Below, one piece after another: positions 32,213-40,723 of a stretch of 64,000 nucleotides of DNA (within the stretch, counting starts at the first letter, position 1; each line of letters opens with the position of its first letter). The notes under the pieces are model-generated. The model had not been told where the DNA came from and searched no databases. It saw only the letters and a list, made by a program, of their open reading frames with translations. Made by a program: the position numbers and the translations under genes. Source of the DNA: Catellatospora coxensis (GTDB lineage Bacteria > Actinomycetota > Actinomycetes > Mycobacteriales > Micromonosporaceae); contig NZ_BONI01000035.1 in the NCBI RefSeq assembly GCF_016862635.1, positions 28,463-92,462 on the forward strand, read 5' to 3'.

Positions 32213-33583
32213 ATGGACGACAATCACCGGCCGGATCCCGAACCGGACCCGGCGACCTCGCCGGGGCGTACCCCCGAATCCGGCCCGGCGACCCCGCCCG
32301 AGCCCACCGGTGACCTCGCCGCCGAGCGCGCGGCGGAGGGCGCGCCGCGGCGGCTGCCCCGGCCCCAGCTCGGGCGGCGGCTGCGGGTGCTGGCCGGTGT
32401 CGACGAGCGGCTGCTCGACCGCGTGCCCCAGGAACGCGCCTGGTACACCTCGCTCGGCGGCGTCGTGCTCGGCACCGCGACCATCGCGGCCATCTCCATG
32501 TACTTCGCGATCACCCAGGCGATGGGCGCGTCGAGCTGGCTCGCCGTGTTCCCGGTGCTGGTCTGGTTCCTGTTCATCCTGAACGTGGACCGCTGGCTGG
32601 TCTCCAGCCGGCTCGGCGAGGGCTGGTTCCGCCGGGTGCCGGTGCTGATGATGCGCGTGCTGATGGCGTTCTTCTTCGGAGTGATCATCGCCGAGCCGCT
32701 GGTGCTGCGCATCTTCGAGACCGCCGTCATCCAGCACGTCGCCGACCAGCGCACCGAGGCGCTCGCGCAGCTCGCGGGACGGCTCAAGGCCTGTAACCCG
32801 GTGCCGGGCTCCACCGAGCCGGCCGCTCCCGCCGACTGCAAGGCCACCGAGACCTTCAACTTCGACCAGTCCCCGGTGGCGACGCTGCGCGAGCTGGCCA
32901 CCCGCCGCGCGGACGCCGAAGCGCTGGCCAAGACGGTGGACTCGGACTCGGCCCAGCTGCGGGCCATCAACGACCTGGCCCGGCGCGAGTGCGTCGGCGA
33001 CTCCGGGGACGGGCTGACCGGTCAGCGCGGCGTCGGCCCCAACTGCCGCCGGCTGCGCGCCGAGGCGGACGCGTTCAAACGCACCCGCCAGCTCGACGCC
33101 AACGGCGTGAAGCTGGTGAACCTGCGTACCCAGATCTCGGAACTGGAGTCGGCGGCCCGCACCTCGCACGCCGCGTTCGAGGCCGAGCGCGAGACGAAGG
33201 TCAAGGAGCGGGTCGCCGAGGAGCGCAGCCACCAGGGCCGGATCGGCCTGCTGGAACGCCTGGGCGCGCTGCACGACCTGGCCGACTCCAGCGGCGTGCT
33301 GGCCGTCGGCATCTGGGCGGTGCGCATCTTCTTCATCCTGGTCGACTGCATGCCGATCCTGGTCAAGTTCGTCGGCGGCTCCACGACGTACGACAAGCTG
33401 GTCAGCGCGCAGCTCGCGGTCGCCGAACGCGACCTCAACCACGACATCGAGGCCGAGTACGCCGAGCGCGAGGCCGTGCTCCGCAAACGCCGCGCCGAGA
33501 TCGACCTCGAGATCCTGGAACACAAAGCCGAACTCAACACCCGCCTGCACCGCGCCGCCGACCGCCTCAGCGAACGCGTCTGA
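32213..33583 (+). CDS. DUF4407 membrane protein
   Basis: 456 aa from ATG 32213, with GGAG eight bases upstream. The N-terminal 60 residues are Pro/Glu-rich and disordered. Two adjacent membrane helices follow (about 78-125, VVLGTATIAAISMYFAI and LAVFPVLVWFLFILNVD), then another (VLMAFFFGVIIAEPLVL). A long extracytoplasmic coiled-coil with two Cys pairs comes next, then a last helix (VGIWAVRIFFILVDCMPIL) and a charged cytoplasmic coiled-coil tail. This is the DUF4407 layout; function unknown. A hairpin of the AAGGGC family follows as terminator. Confidence 0.85.
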   Translation: MDDNHRPDPEPDPATSPGRTPESGPATPPEPTGDLAAERAAEGAPRRLPRPQLGRRLRVLAGVDERLLDRVPQERAWYTSLGGVVLGTATIAAISMYFAITQAMGASSWLAVFPVLVWFLFILNVDRWLVSSRLGEGWFRRVPVLMMRVLMAFFFGVIIAEPLVLRIFETAVIQHVADQRTEALAQLAGRLKACNPVPGSTEPAAPADCKATETFNFDQSPVATLRELATRRADAEALAKTVDSDSAQLRAINDLARRECVGDSGDGLTGQRGVGPNCRRLRAEADAFKRTRQLDANGVKLVNLRTQISELESAARTSHAAFEAERETKVKERVAEERSHQGRIGLLERLGALHDLADSSGVLAVGIWAVRIFFILVDCMPILVKFVGGSTTYDKLVSAQLAVAERDLNHDIEAEYAEREAVLRKRRAEIDLEILEHKAELNTRLHRAADRLSERV

Positions 33584-33600
33584 CAACCAAACTCGTCCAA

Positions 33601-33653
33601 CAAAGTAAGGGCGCCTTTCCACCGCGGAGCGATGGGAAGGCGCCCTTACTTTG
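33601..33653. repeat. AAGGGC-family hairpin, copy 1 (terminator)
   Basis: Arms 33601-33620 and 33634-33653 pair at 19 of 20 positions (CAAAGTAAGGGCGCCTT core) around a 13-base loop. It sits between convergent DUF4407 and LOG genes with T/A-rich outer ends, so it works as a bidirectional terminator. It shares its core with copies at 44772, 44904 and 50978. Confidence 0.85.
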
Positions 33654-33655
33654 TA

Positions 33656-34444
33656 TCAGTCGGCGATGCCGCCGGAGGAGCGGATGGCCTGCTGCTCGGC
33701 GGCGAGGGTCTTGTCGGCGTGCACGATGTGCTCGACCGCCTCGTCGACGTCGTCGGTGCAGATGATGAGGTCCAGGTCCGCCGCGCTGATCTTGCCGTCG
33801 GCGAGCATCGTGTCGCGCATCCAGGACAGCAGGCCGCTCCAGTAGGCCGTGCCCATCATCACCACGGGGAAGCGGGTGACCTTCTCCGTCTGCACCAGGG
33901 TGAGCGCCTCGAACAGCTCGTCCATGGTGCCCATGCCGCCGGGCAGCACCACGAAGGCCTGCGCGTACTTCACGAACATGGTCTTGCGGACGAAGAAGTA
34001 GCGGAAGTCGATGCCGACGTCGACCCACTCGTTCATGCCCTGCTCGAACGGCAGCTCGATGCCCAGGCCCACGGACAGCCCGCCGGCCTCGGTGCACCCG
34101 CGGTTGGCCGCCTCCATCACCCCCGGCCCGCCACCGGTGATCACCGCGTATCCCGCGCGGGCCAGCGCCGCGCCCAGCCGCTGCGCCATCTCGCACTCGG
34201 GCGAGTCGGCGGCGCTGCGGGCGCTGCCGAACACGCTCACCGCAGGGGGGAGGTCACTCAACGTGTCGAAGCCCTCGACGAACTCGCTCAGAATGCGCAG
34301 CGTCCGCCACGAGTCGCGGACCTTCCAATCCGGACGCCCGGCGGAGTCCAGCAGGGCCTGGTCCGCAGTCGCCGCGGACACCGCGTCACGGCGCAGGGTC
34401 ACCGGGCCGCGGTGCCGCTCGCGTCGATGGTTGCTTTGCGTCAT
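33656..34444 (-). CDS. LOG-family (TIGR00730) nucleotide hydrolase-like protein
   Basis: 262 aa from ATG 34444. A Rossmann-like fold with the family signatures GGGPGVMEAANRG (about residue 100) and LPGGMGTMDELFE (PGGxGTxxE, about 165-178), with the catalytic Arg/Glu. Relatives cleave cytokinin riboside monophosphates or other nucleoside monophosphates to free base and ribose phosphate. In M. tuberculosis the LOG gene Rv1205 is close to dapD/dapE, as here. TACGGT lies six bases before the ATG, pointing to a leaderless message. Confidence 0.9.
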   Translation of the reverse strand: MTQSNHRRERHRGPVTLRRDAVSAATADQALLDSAGRPDWKVRDSWRTLRILSEFVEGFDTLSDLPPAVSVFGSARSAADSPECEMAQRLGAALARAGYAVITGGGPGVMEAANRGCTEAGGLSVGLGIELPFEQGMNEWVDVGIDFRYFFVRKTMFVKYAQAFVVLPGGMGTMDELFEALTLVQTEKVTRFPVVMMGTAYWSGLLSWMRDTMLADGKISAADLDLIICTDDVDEAVEHIVHADKTLAAEQQAIRSSGGIAD

Positions 34445-34450
34445 GGCATC

Positions 34451-34456
34451 ACCGTA
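34451..34456 (-). promoter_or_regulatory. -10 box for the leaderless LOG gene
   Basis: TACGGT on the minus strand, six bases before the ATG at 34444; no ribosome site is visible between them. Confidence 0.4.
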
Positions 34457-34602
34457 GACCGGCTCGCTCGTTTACGTGACGACGCGGCACGCACATCCCC
34501 AGCAAATTCCCAGCGGATTACGCAACTTTTCGCCATGCTGTGGCGTCAAGGTTGTCATACAGCGTTGCTTGAATAAGGCCGACGACGAGGGAGGCGATGA
34601 AT

Positions 34603-34743
34603 GTGATGACCCGCAGCGAGGTGCTCCGCCAGAAGCAGGCCATGCGCCAGCGCATCCGCGCCGCCGTGCACGCCCGCCGCATCGCCATGGTGGTCGACGC
34701 CAAGGAGTTCGAGCCGGTCGAAGAGCCCGCCGCGGCCCGCTGA
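34603..34743 (+). CDS. Small basic helical protein
   Basis: 46 aa from GTG 34603, chosen because GGGAGG (34589-34594) is eight bases upstream; ATG 34606 or ATG 34597 are possible. The sequence MTRSEVLRQKQAMRQRIRAA is a basic helix and the end is acidic (EFEPVEEP). No family recognised. The style resembles the small gene after whiB7 (basic, about 50 aa, good ribosome site) but the sequences do not align clearly. It lies alone between LOG and dapE and converges on dapE with a 6-bp gap. Confidence 0.55.
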   Translation: MMTRSEVLRQKQAMRQRIRAAVHARRIAMVVDAKEFEPVEEPAAAR

Positions 34744-34749
34744 CCAGCC

Positions 34750-35835
34750 TTAACCTGCCAGCCAGCGGCGAAGCAGGTCCGCGCCCGCCTCGATTTTGTC
34801 GATCTCCACGTGTTCCTCGGGCTTGTGCGCCAGGTTGGGATCGCCCGGCCCGAAGTTGAGCGCCGGGATGCCCAGCGCCGCGAACCGCGCCACGTCCGTC
34901 CAGCCCAGCTTCGCCGCCGGCGTCGCCCCGGTGAGAGCCAGGAACTCCGCCGCGGGCGGCGCCGACAGGCCGGGCAGCGCCCCCGGCGCCGAATCCGTGA
35001 TCTCCATCTCGTATCCGCCGAACACCTCGCGCAGGTGCGCCTCGGCCTGCTCCTCGGAACGGTCCGGGGCGAAGCGGAAGTTCACCTCGATCTCGCACGC
35101 GTCGGGGATCACGTTGCCGGCCACCCCGCCCTTGATCGACACCGCGTTCAGGCCCTCCCGGTACCGACAGCCGTCGATCTCGACCTCGCGGGCCCGGTAG
35201 TCCGACAGCCGCCGGAGCACCTCGCCCGCCTTGTGGATCGCGTTGTCGCCGAGCCACGAGCGAGCCGCGTGCGCCCGTACGCCCCCGGTGCGCACCCGTG
35301 CCCGCATGGTGCCCTGGCAGCCCGCCTCGACAACGCCGTACGTCGGCTCCAGCAGCACCGCGAAGTCGGCCTCCAGCAGCTCCGGCCGCCGGTCACCGAC
35401 GATCTTCAAGCCGTTGCGGACCGCCTCGACCTCCTCGCACTCGTAGAAGAAGTACGTGACGTCGTAGCGCGGCTCCGGGCAGGTCACCGCCAGGTGCAGC
35501 GCGATGGCCGTGCCGCTTTTCATGTCCGAGGTGCCGCAGCCCCACATGATCTTGTCGTCCACGGTGGACGGGAAGTTGTCCGCGATCGGCACCGTGTCCA
35601 GGTGTCCGGCCAGGACCACCCGCTGCGCGCGACCCAGCTCGGTACGCGCGATCACGGTGTGGCCGATGCGTTCCACCCGCAGGTGGGCGCACGCTTCGAG
35701 AACCTCCTGCACCGCGTCGGCGATCTCCTGCTCGTTGCCCGAGACGGACTCGATGTCGACCAGCGCACGGGTCAACGCGACTGCGTCGTTCAGGATTTCA
35801 GGTGCGAGCACCTGCGGCGTCAGCGGGTTGGGCAT
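34750..35835 (-). CDS. dapE: Succinyl-diaminopimelate desuccinylase
   Basis: 361 aa from ATG 35835. An M20-family zinc peptidase fold: AGHLDTVP carries the first His and catalytic Asp, GCGTSDMKSG the bridging Asp, ECEEVEA the catalytic and zinc Glu, and LEPTYG and NFGPGDPNLAHKPEE the remaining ligands. It removes succinate from N-succinyl-LL-diaminopimelate in lysine and peptidoglycan synthesis. dapD lies divergently only 19 bp away, and dapC is 6.4 kb downstream of that. The start is likely leaderless: TAGGCT ends six bases upstream. Confidence 0.93.
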   Translation of the reverse strand: MPNPLTPQVLAPEILNDAVALTRALVDIESVSGNEQEIADAVQEVLEACAHLRVERIGHTVIARTELGRAQRVVLAGHLDTVPIADNFPSTVDDKIMWGCGTSDMKSGTAIALHLAVTCPEPRYDVTYFFYECEEVEAVRNGLKIVGDRRPELLEADFAVLLEPTYGVVEAGCQGTMRARVRTGGVRAHAARSWLGDNAIHKAGEVLRRLSDYRAREVEIDGCRYREGLNAVSIKGGVAGNVIPDACEIEVNFRFAPDRSEEQAEAHLREVFGGYEMEITDSAPGALPGLSAPPAAEFLALTGATPAAKLGWTDVARFAALGIPALNFGPGDPNLAHKPEEHVEIDKIEAGADLLRRWLAG

Positions 35836-35840
35836 ACGGG

Positions 35841-35847
35841 TAGCCTA
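35841..35847. promoter_or_regulatory. Overlapping divergent -10 boxes of dapD and dapE
   Basis: Only 19 bases separate the two start codons. On the plus strand TAGCCT (35841-35846) ends eight bases before the dapD GTG; on the minus strand TAGGCT (35847-35842) ends six bases before the dapE ATG. The two boxes share five bases, so polymerase can fire only one way at a time and both messages would be leaderless. Confidence 0.6.
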
Positions 35848-35854
35848 GGGCACC

Positions 35855-36793
35855 GTGAGCAGCACACGTTCCGACCGGCCCGCCTGGGGCTTCGGTCTCG
35901 CCACCGTCAGCGGCGACCAGACGCTGGAGGTGTGGTATCCCACCGGCCAGCTCGGCCTGGACATCTGCGGCATCTCCGCGCTCGACCTGAAGGGCGCCGA
36001 GCCCGCACTGCCCGGCCTGCGGGTCGCGCGGGTGCACACGGTCATCCCGACCCTGGCCGAGCCGCCGCGCGACACCGCCGACGCGTACCTGCGGCTGCAC
36101 CTGCTCTCCAACCGCCTCATCCAGCCGCACCAGGCGAACCTCGACGGCATCTTCGGGCTGCTGCCGAACAACGCCTGGACCTCGGCCGGTGTGTGCCCGC
36201 CGGACCGGGTCGACGAGCTGCGCCTGATCGAGCGCGCCGCCGGCCGCCACCTCGCCGTGTACGGCGTGGACAAGTTCCCGCGGATGACCGACTACGTCGT
36301 GCCCGCGGGCGTGCGCATCGCCGACGCCGACCGGGTCCGCCTCGGCGCGCACCTGGCCTCCGGCACCACGGTCATGCAGAAGGGCTTCGTCAACTTCAAC
36401 GCCGGCACGCTGGGCACCTCCATGGTCGAGGGCAGCATCTCCGCGGGCGTCGTCGTGGGTGAGGGCTCCGACATCGGCGCGGGCGCGTCCATCATGGGCA
36501 CCCTGTCCGGCGGCGGCAAGGAGACCATCAGCGTCGGGCAGCGCAGCCTCGTCGGCGCGAACGCCGGCATCGGCATCTCGCTCGGCGACGACTGCGTGGT
36601 CGAGGCCGGCTGCTACGTCACCGCGGGCACCAAGGTCACGCTGGTCTCCACCGGTGAGGTGGTCAAGGCGCTTACCCTGTCCGGTGCGTCCAACGTGCTG
36701 TTCCTGCGCAACTCGGTGACCGGCGCGGTCGAGGCCCGTCCGCGCACCGGCACCGGCATCGTGCTCAACGCCGCACTGCACGCCAACGACTGA
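35855..36793 (+). CDS. dapD: Tetrahydrodipicolinate N-succinyltransferase
   Basis: 312 aa from GTG 35855. The N-terminal alpha/beta domain is followed by a left-handed beta-helix built of hexapeptides (about residues 165-270; [20 protein letters not shown]). This matches the actinobacterial DapD group (Rv1201c type) rather than the E. coli type. It transfers succinyl from CoA to tetrahydrodipicolinate, the step before DapC and DapE. The nuclease-like gene starts 19 bp after its stop, so dapD probably heads a four-gene message. Confidence 0.93.
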   Translation: MSSTRSDRPAWGFGLATVSGDQTLEVWYPTGQLGLDICGISALDLKGAEPALPGLRVARVHTVIPTLAEPPRDTADAYLRLHLLSNRLIQPHQANLDGIFGLLPNNAWTSAGVCPPDRVDELRLIERAAGRHLAVYGVDKFPRMTDYVVPAGVRIADADRVRLGAHLASGTTVMQKGFVNFNAGTLGTSMVEGSISAGVVVGEGSDIGAGASIMGTLSGGGKETISVGQRSLVGANAGIGISLGDDCVVEAGCYVTAGTKVTLVSTGEVVKALTLSGASNVLFLRNSVTGAVEARPRTGTGIVLNAALHAND

Positions 36794-36812
36794 CCTCACC
36801 GGGAGGCGCCTC

Positions 36813-37823
36813 TTGGACCCGCGACGGATAGCCGGGCTGCTCGACGCGCCCGGCTGCCGTCGCCGGCAGGTCCTGGACGCCGCGCAGGTGGACCTCGGCC
36901 TGCTGGCCGAGGCCATCGGCGCGCCCCCGGGTGGGCAGAGCCCGTACGCCCGGGAGCGGGACGGCACGTTCACCCACCTGGCCACGGCCCGGCTGCCCGA
37001 GCTGGTCGGGCGGCACCTCGGCATCGAGTGTGCGGCCGCCGCCGAGACGTCGGAGCTGCCGGTCGGCGCGGGCCTGTGGGTGTGGCGGGAGCCGAAGCTG
37101 CGCCTCGGCGGGCTGCCGGTCACCCCGGAGCAGATCGTGCTGGCCGGTGACGGCAAGCTGCTGCACCCCGTGGAGATCAGGTCGTACGCCTGCCTCGACG
37201 GTCACGCCGACCCCACCAAGGTCGCCGGCACCGCCCGCGAGCTGGCCGTCGTCGTGGCCGCGCTCCGCCAGGCCGCTCCCGTGCCGGAGCGCGTCAGCAG
37301 CCGCTGCCTGCTGGTGCTGCCGCGCAACTTCGGCCTGGCGCCCGTCGGCACCCTGCTCGACGTCGCCCCGCAGGTGCGCCGCCTGGGCTGGTCGCTGGCC
37401 CAGCTCGACGCCGTCGACCTGCCCGCCCGGCTGCGGCTGCCCCAGCCGAGCGGAGAAACGCTGGTCAGCGCCCTGACCGAGGTCGAGGCGCGGTTCGGCG
37501 ACGGCTGCCCGAGCTGTCCGATGTACACGCACTGCCGCCGGGACGCCGAGGACACCGGCACGGTGGCCCGCGCGGGCGGCGCGGCGGCGAACCTGTGCGG
37601 CCCCGTCGGCACGGCCGCGCACGCGCTGGCCCTGGCGCACGGCGAGCGCACCCCGAACGGCGAGGCGGAGCAGGCGATCTCGGACGAGCTGGCCCGCGCG
37701 GCGGCGGCGTACGGATGGGCCGTCGGCGGCTCCGGCGTCGCCCCGGCCGGCGGGCCCGGCACAGACTCAGCCGGACGATCCGGCACGGCCGGCGGTCCCG
37801 CCGGGAAGCCGGGCGCCCGGTGA
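36813..37823 (+). CDS. Fe-S PD-(D/E)XK nuclease-like protein (Cas4/AddB-like), first gene of the trio
   Basis: 336 aa from TTG 36813, with GGGAGG six bases upstream. The middle reads LAGDGKLLHPVEIRSYACLD, resembling the Asp ... Glu-x-Lys core of PD-(D/E)XK nucleases, with Arg in place of Lys. Near residues 230-243, GCPSCPMYTHC gives C-x2-C-x5-C, and a Cys near residue 15 could complete a four-Cys iron-sulfur staple as in Cas4, AddB and Dna2. The last 45 residues are Gly/Pro-rich and disordered. The stop overlaps the start of the next gene (GTGA). Nuclease activity is unproven; Arg for Lys could mean a weakened or structural nuclease. Confidence 0.55.
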   Translation: MDPRRIAGLLDAPGCRRRQVLDAAQVDLGLLAEAIGAPPGGQSPYARERDGTFTHLATARLPELVGRHLGIECAAAAETSELPVGAGLWVWREPKLRLGGLPVTPEQIVLAGDGKLLHPVEIRSYACLDGHADPTKVAGTARELAVVVAALRQAAPVPERVSSRCLLVLPRNFGLAPVGTLLDVAPQVRRLGWSLAQLDAVDLPARLRLPQPSGETLVSALTEVEARFGDGCPSCPMYTHCRRDAEDTGTVARAGGAAANLCGPVGTAAHALALAHGERTPNGEAEQAISDELARAAAAYGWAVGGSGVAPAGGPGTDSAGRSGTAGGPAGKPGAR

Positions 37824-39358
37824 GCCTCGACGTCTACCAGCGGCTGCTGGCGCTGTCCCAGGCGCGGGCCGTGCCCGCCGCGTCCCGGGCACACCGGCAC
37901 CTGTCCCCGCGGCCCTGGCTGCTGACCGGATACCACCTGGCCGGTGAGCCGTCCGCGCCGGTCGCGATCCGCTACGGCTCCTTCCGCGACTCCCCCAAGC
38001 TGCTCACCGTCGCCGAGCCCCGCGACCGCGCGCTGCGCTTCGCCGCACTCGGCGGCCTGGCCCGCGACCTGGCCACCTACCTGAGCCGCTACACGGTCAC
38101 CGAGCCCGTGGTGCGGGCCACCGGCAACGGCCGCGAGCTGGACGTGGACCAGTGCTGCGTGGACGCCCCGCAGATCGTGGTGCCCAACGAGGCCACCGCG
38201 CACTGGGTCGGCCTGCTCGGGCAGTACCTGCGCACCCTCGACGACCCGGTGCTCGCCGCGGCCGGGGCGCACCTGGGCTGGATCGCCTCGCGCCGCCACC
38301 TGCCCGGGTCGAGCGTGCTGCTGACCGCGACCGACCTGCTCACCACGCACTGGCGCACCGGCCAGCTGCCGACCGAGGACGGGCACCTGGGCCGCCTGCT
38401 GGCCTGGATCGAGCCGCCCGCCGGGTCCGACGCCTGGCAGGCCGCCCGCGACGCCGAGGCGATGCCGCCCGCCGGGCCGGCCAGCGACCCGTCCTGGGAC
38501 CAGGTCGTGCTGCGCCCCGCGCTGGAGCGGGCCAAGGAGCAGGGCGACGTGCGCCGGCTCAAGCTGGCCGCCGCCGAGGTGCTCGGCGGGGCGTGGCGCG
38601 ACACCTGGGCGGCGGTCGACCTGGTGCGGATGCTGCCGCCGGGCGAGCACGTGGCCAAACGCTGGGAGTCGGACCGCTGGTCGTGGACCCGGCACCGGGA
38701 ACGGGTGCTCGCGGGCACGGTGTCGTTCAGCGCGCGGCTGTCCGACGTGCCGGCGTACCGCTTCCTGCACGAGCTGGAGACCCGCACGGCCGCCCTGGAG
38801 CGGCAGATGGCGCTGGACGATCCGCTGGTCATGGCCCGCTACCTGGCCACCGGCGAGGCCGTCGCCGGGGTCGTCATCAAACGCGACCCGGAGCACACCG
38901 TCGTCAACTCGGGCGGCCGGTCGGTGCTGCGGCCGCTGCTGTGGGTGCGCACCCCGGCCGCGTTCGACCGGCCCGCGGGCACCGAGCTGTGGTGGGGCAA
39001 GGTCGGCATGGTGGTGCGCGCCGCCACCGACGACACCGTCGAACTGATGGTGACCAGCGGCGCGGTGACCCGGCCCAAGCTGGGCCTGCTCCCCGACGCC
39101 GACGCCGAGATCGTGCTCGCCCCGTTCGGGCCGCTGCAGTACTTCCCCGACAACCTGCCCGACGAGCTGCCCTGGCCGACCCGCTCGTCGCGCCCGGCAC
39201 CCGCCCCCGAACAGGACGACGACCTGGACACCGACCTCGACAGCGCCGCCCCGGCGGCCACCGCGCCGGGGCGTGTCCCCGAGCCGCGTGCCGTGCCGGC
39301 CGAGGACGTCGCCGCGCCCGCCACGGCCGCCCCGGACGAGCCGCGAGGCCTCTGGTGA
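37820..39358 (+). CDS. Unknown protein, second gene of the nuclease-helicase trio
   Basis: 512 aa from GTG 37820, overlapping the nuclease-like stop by four bases. No family recognised. Residues 1-300 are mixed alpha/beta with conserved-looking Trp/Arg stretches (WESDRWSWTRHRERVLAG). Residues about 325-430 are beta-rich (VAGVVIKRDPEHTVVNSG...VGMVVRAATDDTVELMV). This is reminiscent of the beta-barrel 1B domain that precedes the motor in Dna2/Upf1 helicases. The last 60 are acidic and Pro/Ala-rich, a disordered tail. Its stop overlaps the helicase start (GTGA). I infer an accessory or clamp subunit of one complex. Confidence 0.5.
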   Translation: MSLDVYQRLLALSQARAVPAASRAHRHLSPRPWLLTGYHLAGEPSAPVAIRYGSFRDSPKLLTVAEPRDRALRFAALGGLARDLATYLSRYTVTEPVVRATGNGRELDVDQCCVDAPQIVVPNEATAHWVGLLGQYLRTLDDPVLAAAGAHLGWIASRRHLPGSSVLLTATDLLTTHWRTGQLPTEDGHLGRLLAWIEPPAGSDAWQAARDAEAMPPAGPASDPSWDQVVLRPALERAKEQGDVRRLKLAAAEVLGGAWRDTWAAVDLVRMLPPGEHVAKRWESDRWSWTRHRERVLAGTVSFSARLSDVPAYRFLHELETRTAALERQMALDDPLVMARYLATGEAVAGVVIKRDPEHTVVNSGGRSVLRPLLWVRTPAAFDRPAGTELWWGKVGMVVRAATDDTVELMVTSGAVTRPKLGLLPDADAEIVLAPFGPLQYFPDNLPDELPWPTRSSRPAPAPEQDDDLDTDLDSAAPAATAPGRVPEPRAVPAEDVAAPATAAPDEPRGLW

Positions 39359-40641
39359 GCAGCGCCGGAGCGCGGCACGAGGCCGCGATCGAGGAGGTCT
39401 GGGATCGGGTACGCGGCACCGACCGGGCCGTGGTCGTCGACTCCCCGCCCGGCGCGGGCAAGTCCACGCTGGTCCGGGAACTCGCGAAACGCCTGGTGGC
39501 GGTCGGCGAGCACGTGCCGATCGTGGTGCAGACCAACGACCAGGCCGACGACCTGGTGATCGCGCTGGCCGGGGCCGGGCTGTCCACGGGGCGGCTGCAC
39601 GGCCAGGACTGGACGCCGCCGGCCGGCTGGCCGAGGACCCGGGTGCGCACCGGCACCAAGCTAGGCGAGCTGGGCGGCTGCGACGTCGTCGTCGGCACCG
39701 CCGCGAAGTGGGCGTTCGTCAAGTCCGACGAGCGCACCTGGCCGCTGGGCGTCATCGACGAGGCGTACCAGATGTCGGCGGCCGCCCTGGTCCGCGTCGG
39801 GCACCTGTTCGACCGGCTGCTGCTGGTCGGCGACCCGGGACAGCTCGCCCCGTTCACGGTCGCCGACGAGCACTCGGTGCGCTCGCTGGCCACCTGGCCG
39901 CTGGACACCGCCGCGGGCACCCTGCTGCGCCACCACCCCGGCACGCCCGTCATCCCGCTGCCGGTGAGCTGGCGGCTCGCCCCGCACACCGCACCGGTGA
40001 TCTCCGACGCGTTCTACACCCGCGCGTTCACCGCCGGAGCCGCGCCGACCGACCGGCGGCTGGAACTGGCGAGCCTGACCCACCCGGCGCTGGCGCACGC
40101 CGCCGAGCACGGCTGGGCGCTGCTGGAACTGCCCGCCGCGCACGTGCCGCGGACCGACCCGGCGCTCGTCGCGACCATCGCGGACCTGGTGCACCAGCTC
40201 GTCACCGCCGAGGTGTCCACCGTGGACCCGTCGGGGCCGCGGCCGCTGAGCCGGGCCGACGTCGCCGTCGGGGTGGTGCACCGGGACCAGAAGGCGCACG
40301 TCGAAGCCGCGCTGCAGCGCCGGGGCGTCAGCGGGGTCACCGTCGACACCGCCAACCGGCTGCAGGGCAGGCAGTACGAGGTGGTGCTGGCCTGGCATCC
40401 GCTGAGCGGGCGGCGCGACGCCAGCGCGTTCCACCTGGAGGCGGGACGGCTGTGCGTGCTCGCGTCCCGGCACCGGCAGGCGTGTGTCGTGGTCAGCCGG
40501 GCGGGGGTCGAGGAGCAGCTGCACGCGTACCCGGCCGCGGAGCCGGTCTGGCTCGGCACGGACCCGCCGCAGGTCGACGGCTGGGAGGCCAACCGGGCCT
40601 TTCTGGAACGGCTGCACCCGCACCGCATCGCCGCCCGCTGA
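39355..40641 (+). CDS. SF1B (Dna2/Upf1-like) helicase, third gene of the trio
   Basis: 428 aa from GTG 39355. Ordered helicase motifs: Walker A DSPPGAGKST (about residues 30-39), motif II VIDEAYQM, motif III LLLVGDPGQLAPF, motif IV region PVSWRLAP, motif V TVDTANRLQGRQYEVV and motif VI LASRHRQACVVV. GDPGQL and the QG-E/Q-V motif V are typical of the 5'-3' Dna2/Upf1 branch. The protein is only the motor, with no nuclease or N-terminal domain, unlike Dna2. It is translationally coupled to the two preceding genes, which could supply the missing parts. Confidence 0.75.
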   Translation: MSSAGARHEAAIEEVWDRVRGTDRAVVVDSPPGAGKSTLVRELAKRLVAVGEHVPIVVQTNDQADDLVIALAGAGLSTGRLHGQDWTPPAGWPRTRVRTGTKLGELGGCDVVVGTAAKWAFVKSDERTWPLGVIDEAYQMSAAALVRVGHLFDRLLLVGDPGQLAPFTVADEHSVRSLATWPLDTAAGTLLRHHPGTPVIPLPVSWRLAPHTAPVISDAFYTRAFTAGAAPTDRRLELASLTHPALAHAAEHGWALLELPAAHVPRTDPALVATIADLVHQLVTAEVSTVDPSGPRPLSRADVAVGVVHRDQKAHVEAALQRRGVSGVTVDTANRLQGRQYEVVLAWHPLSGRRDASAFHLEAGRLCVLASRHRQACVVVSRAGVEEQLHAYPAAEPVWLGTDPPQVDGWEANRAFLERLHPHRIAAR

Positions 40642-40723
40642 CCCCGGCACAGCCTGGCGGGGCAGCGGCGCCGGCGGCGGGCCGCTACATTTCGGCCCTC
40701 GGTCAGTGACGGAAGGCGTAACG

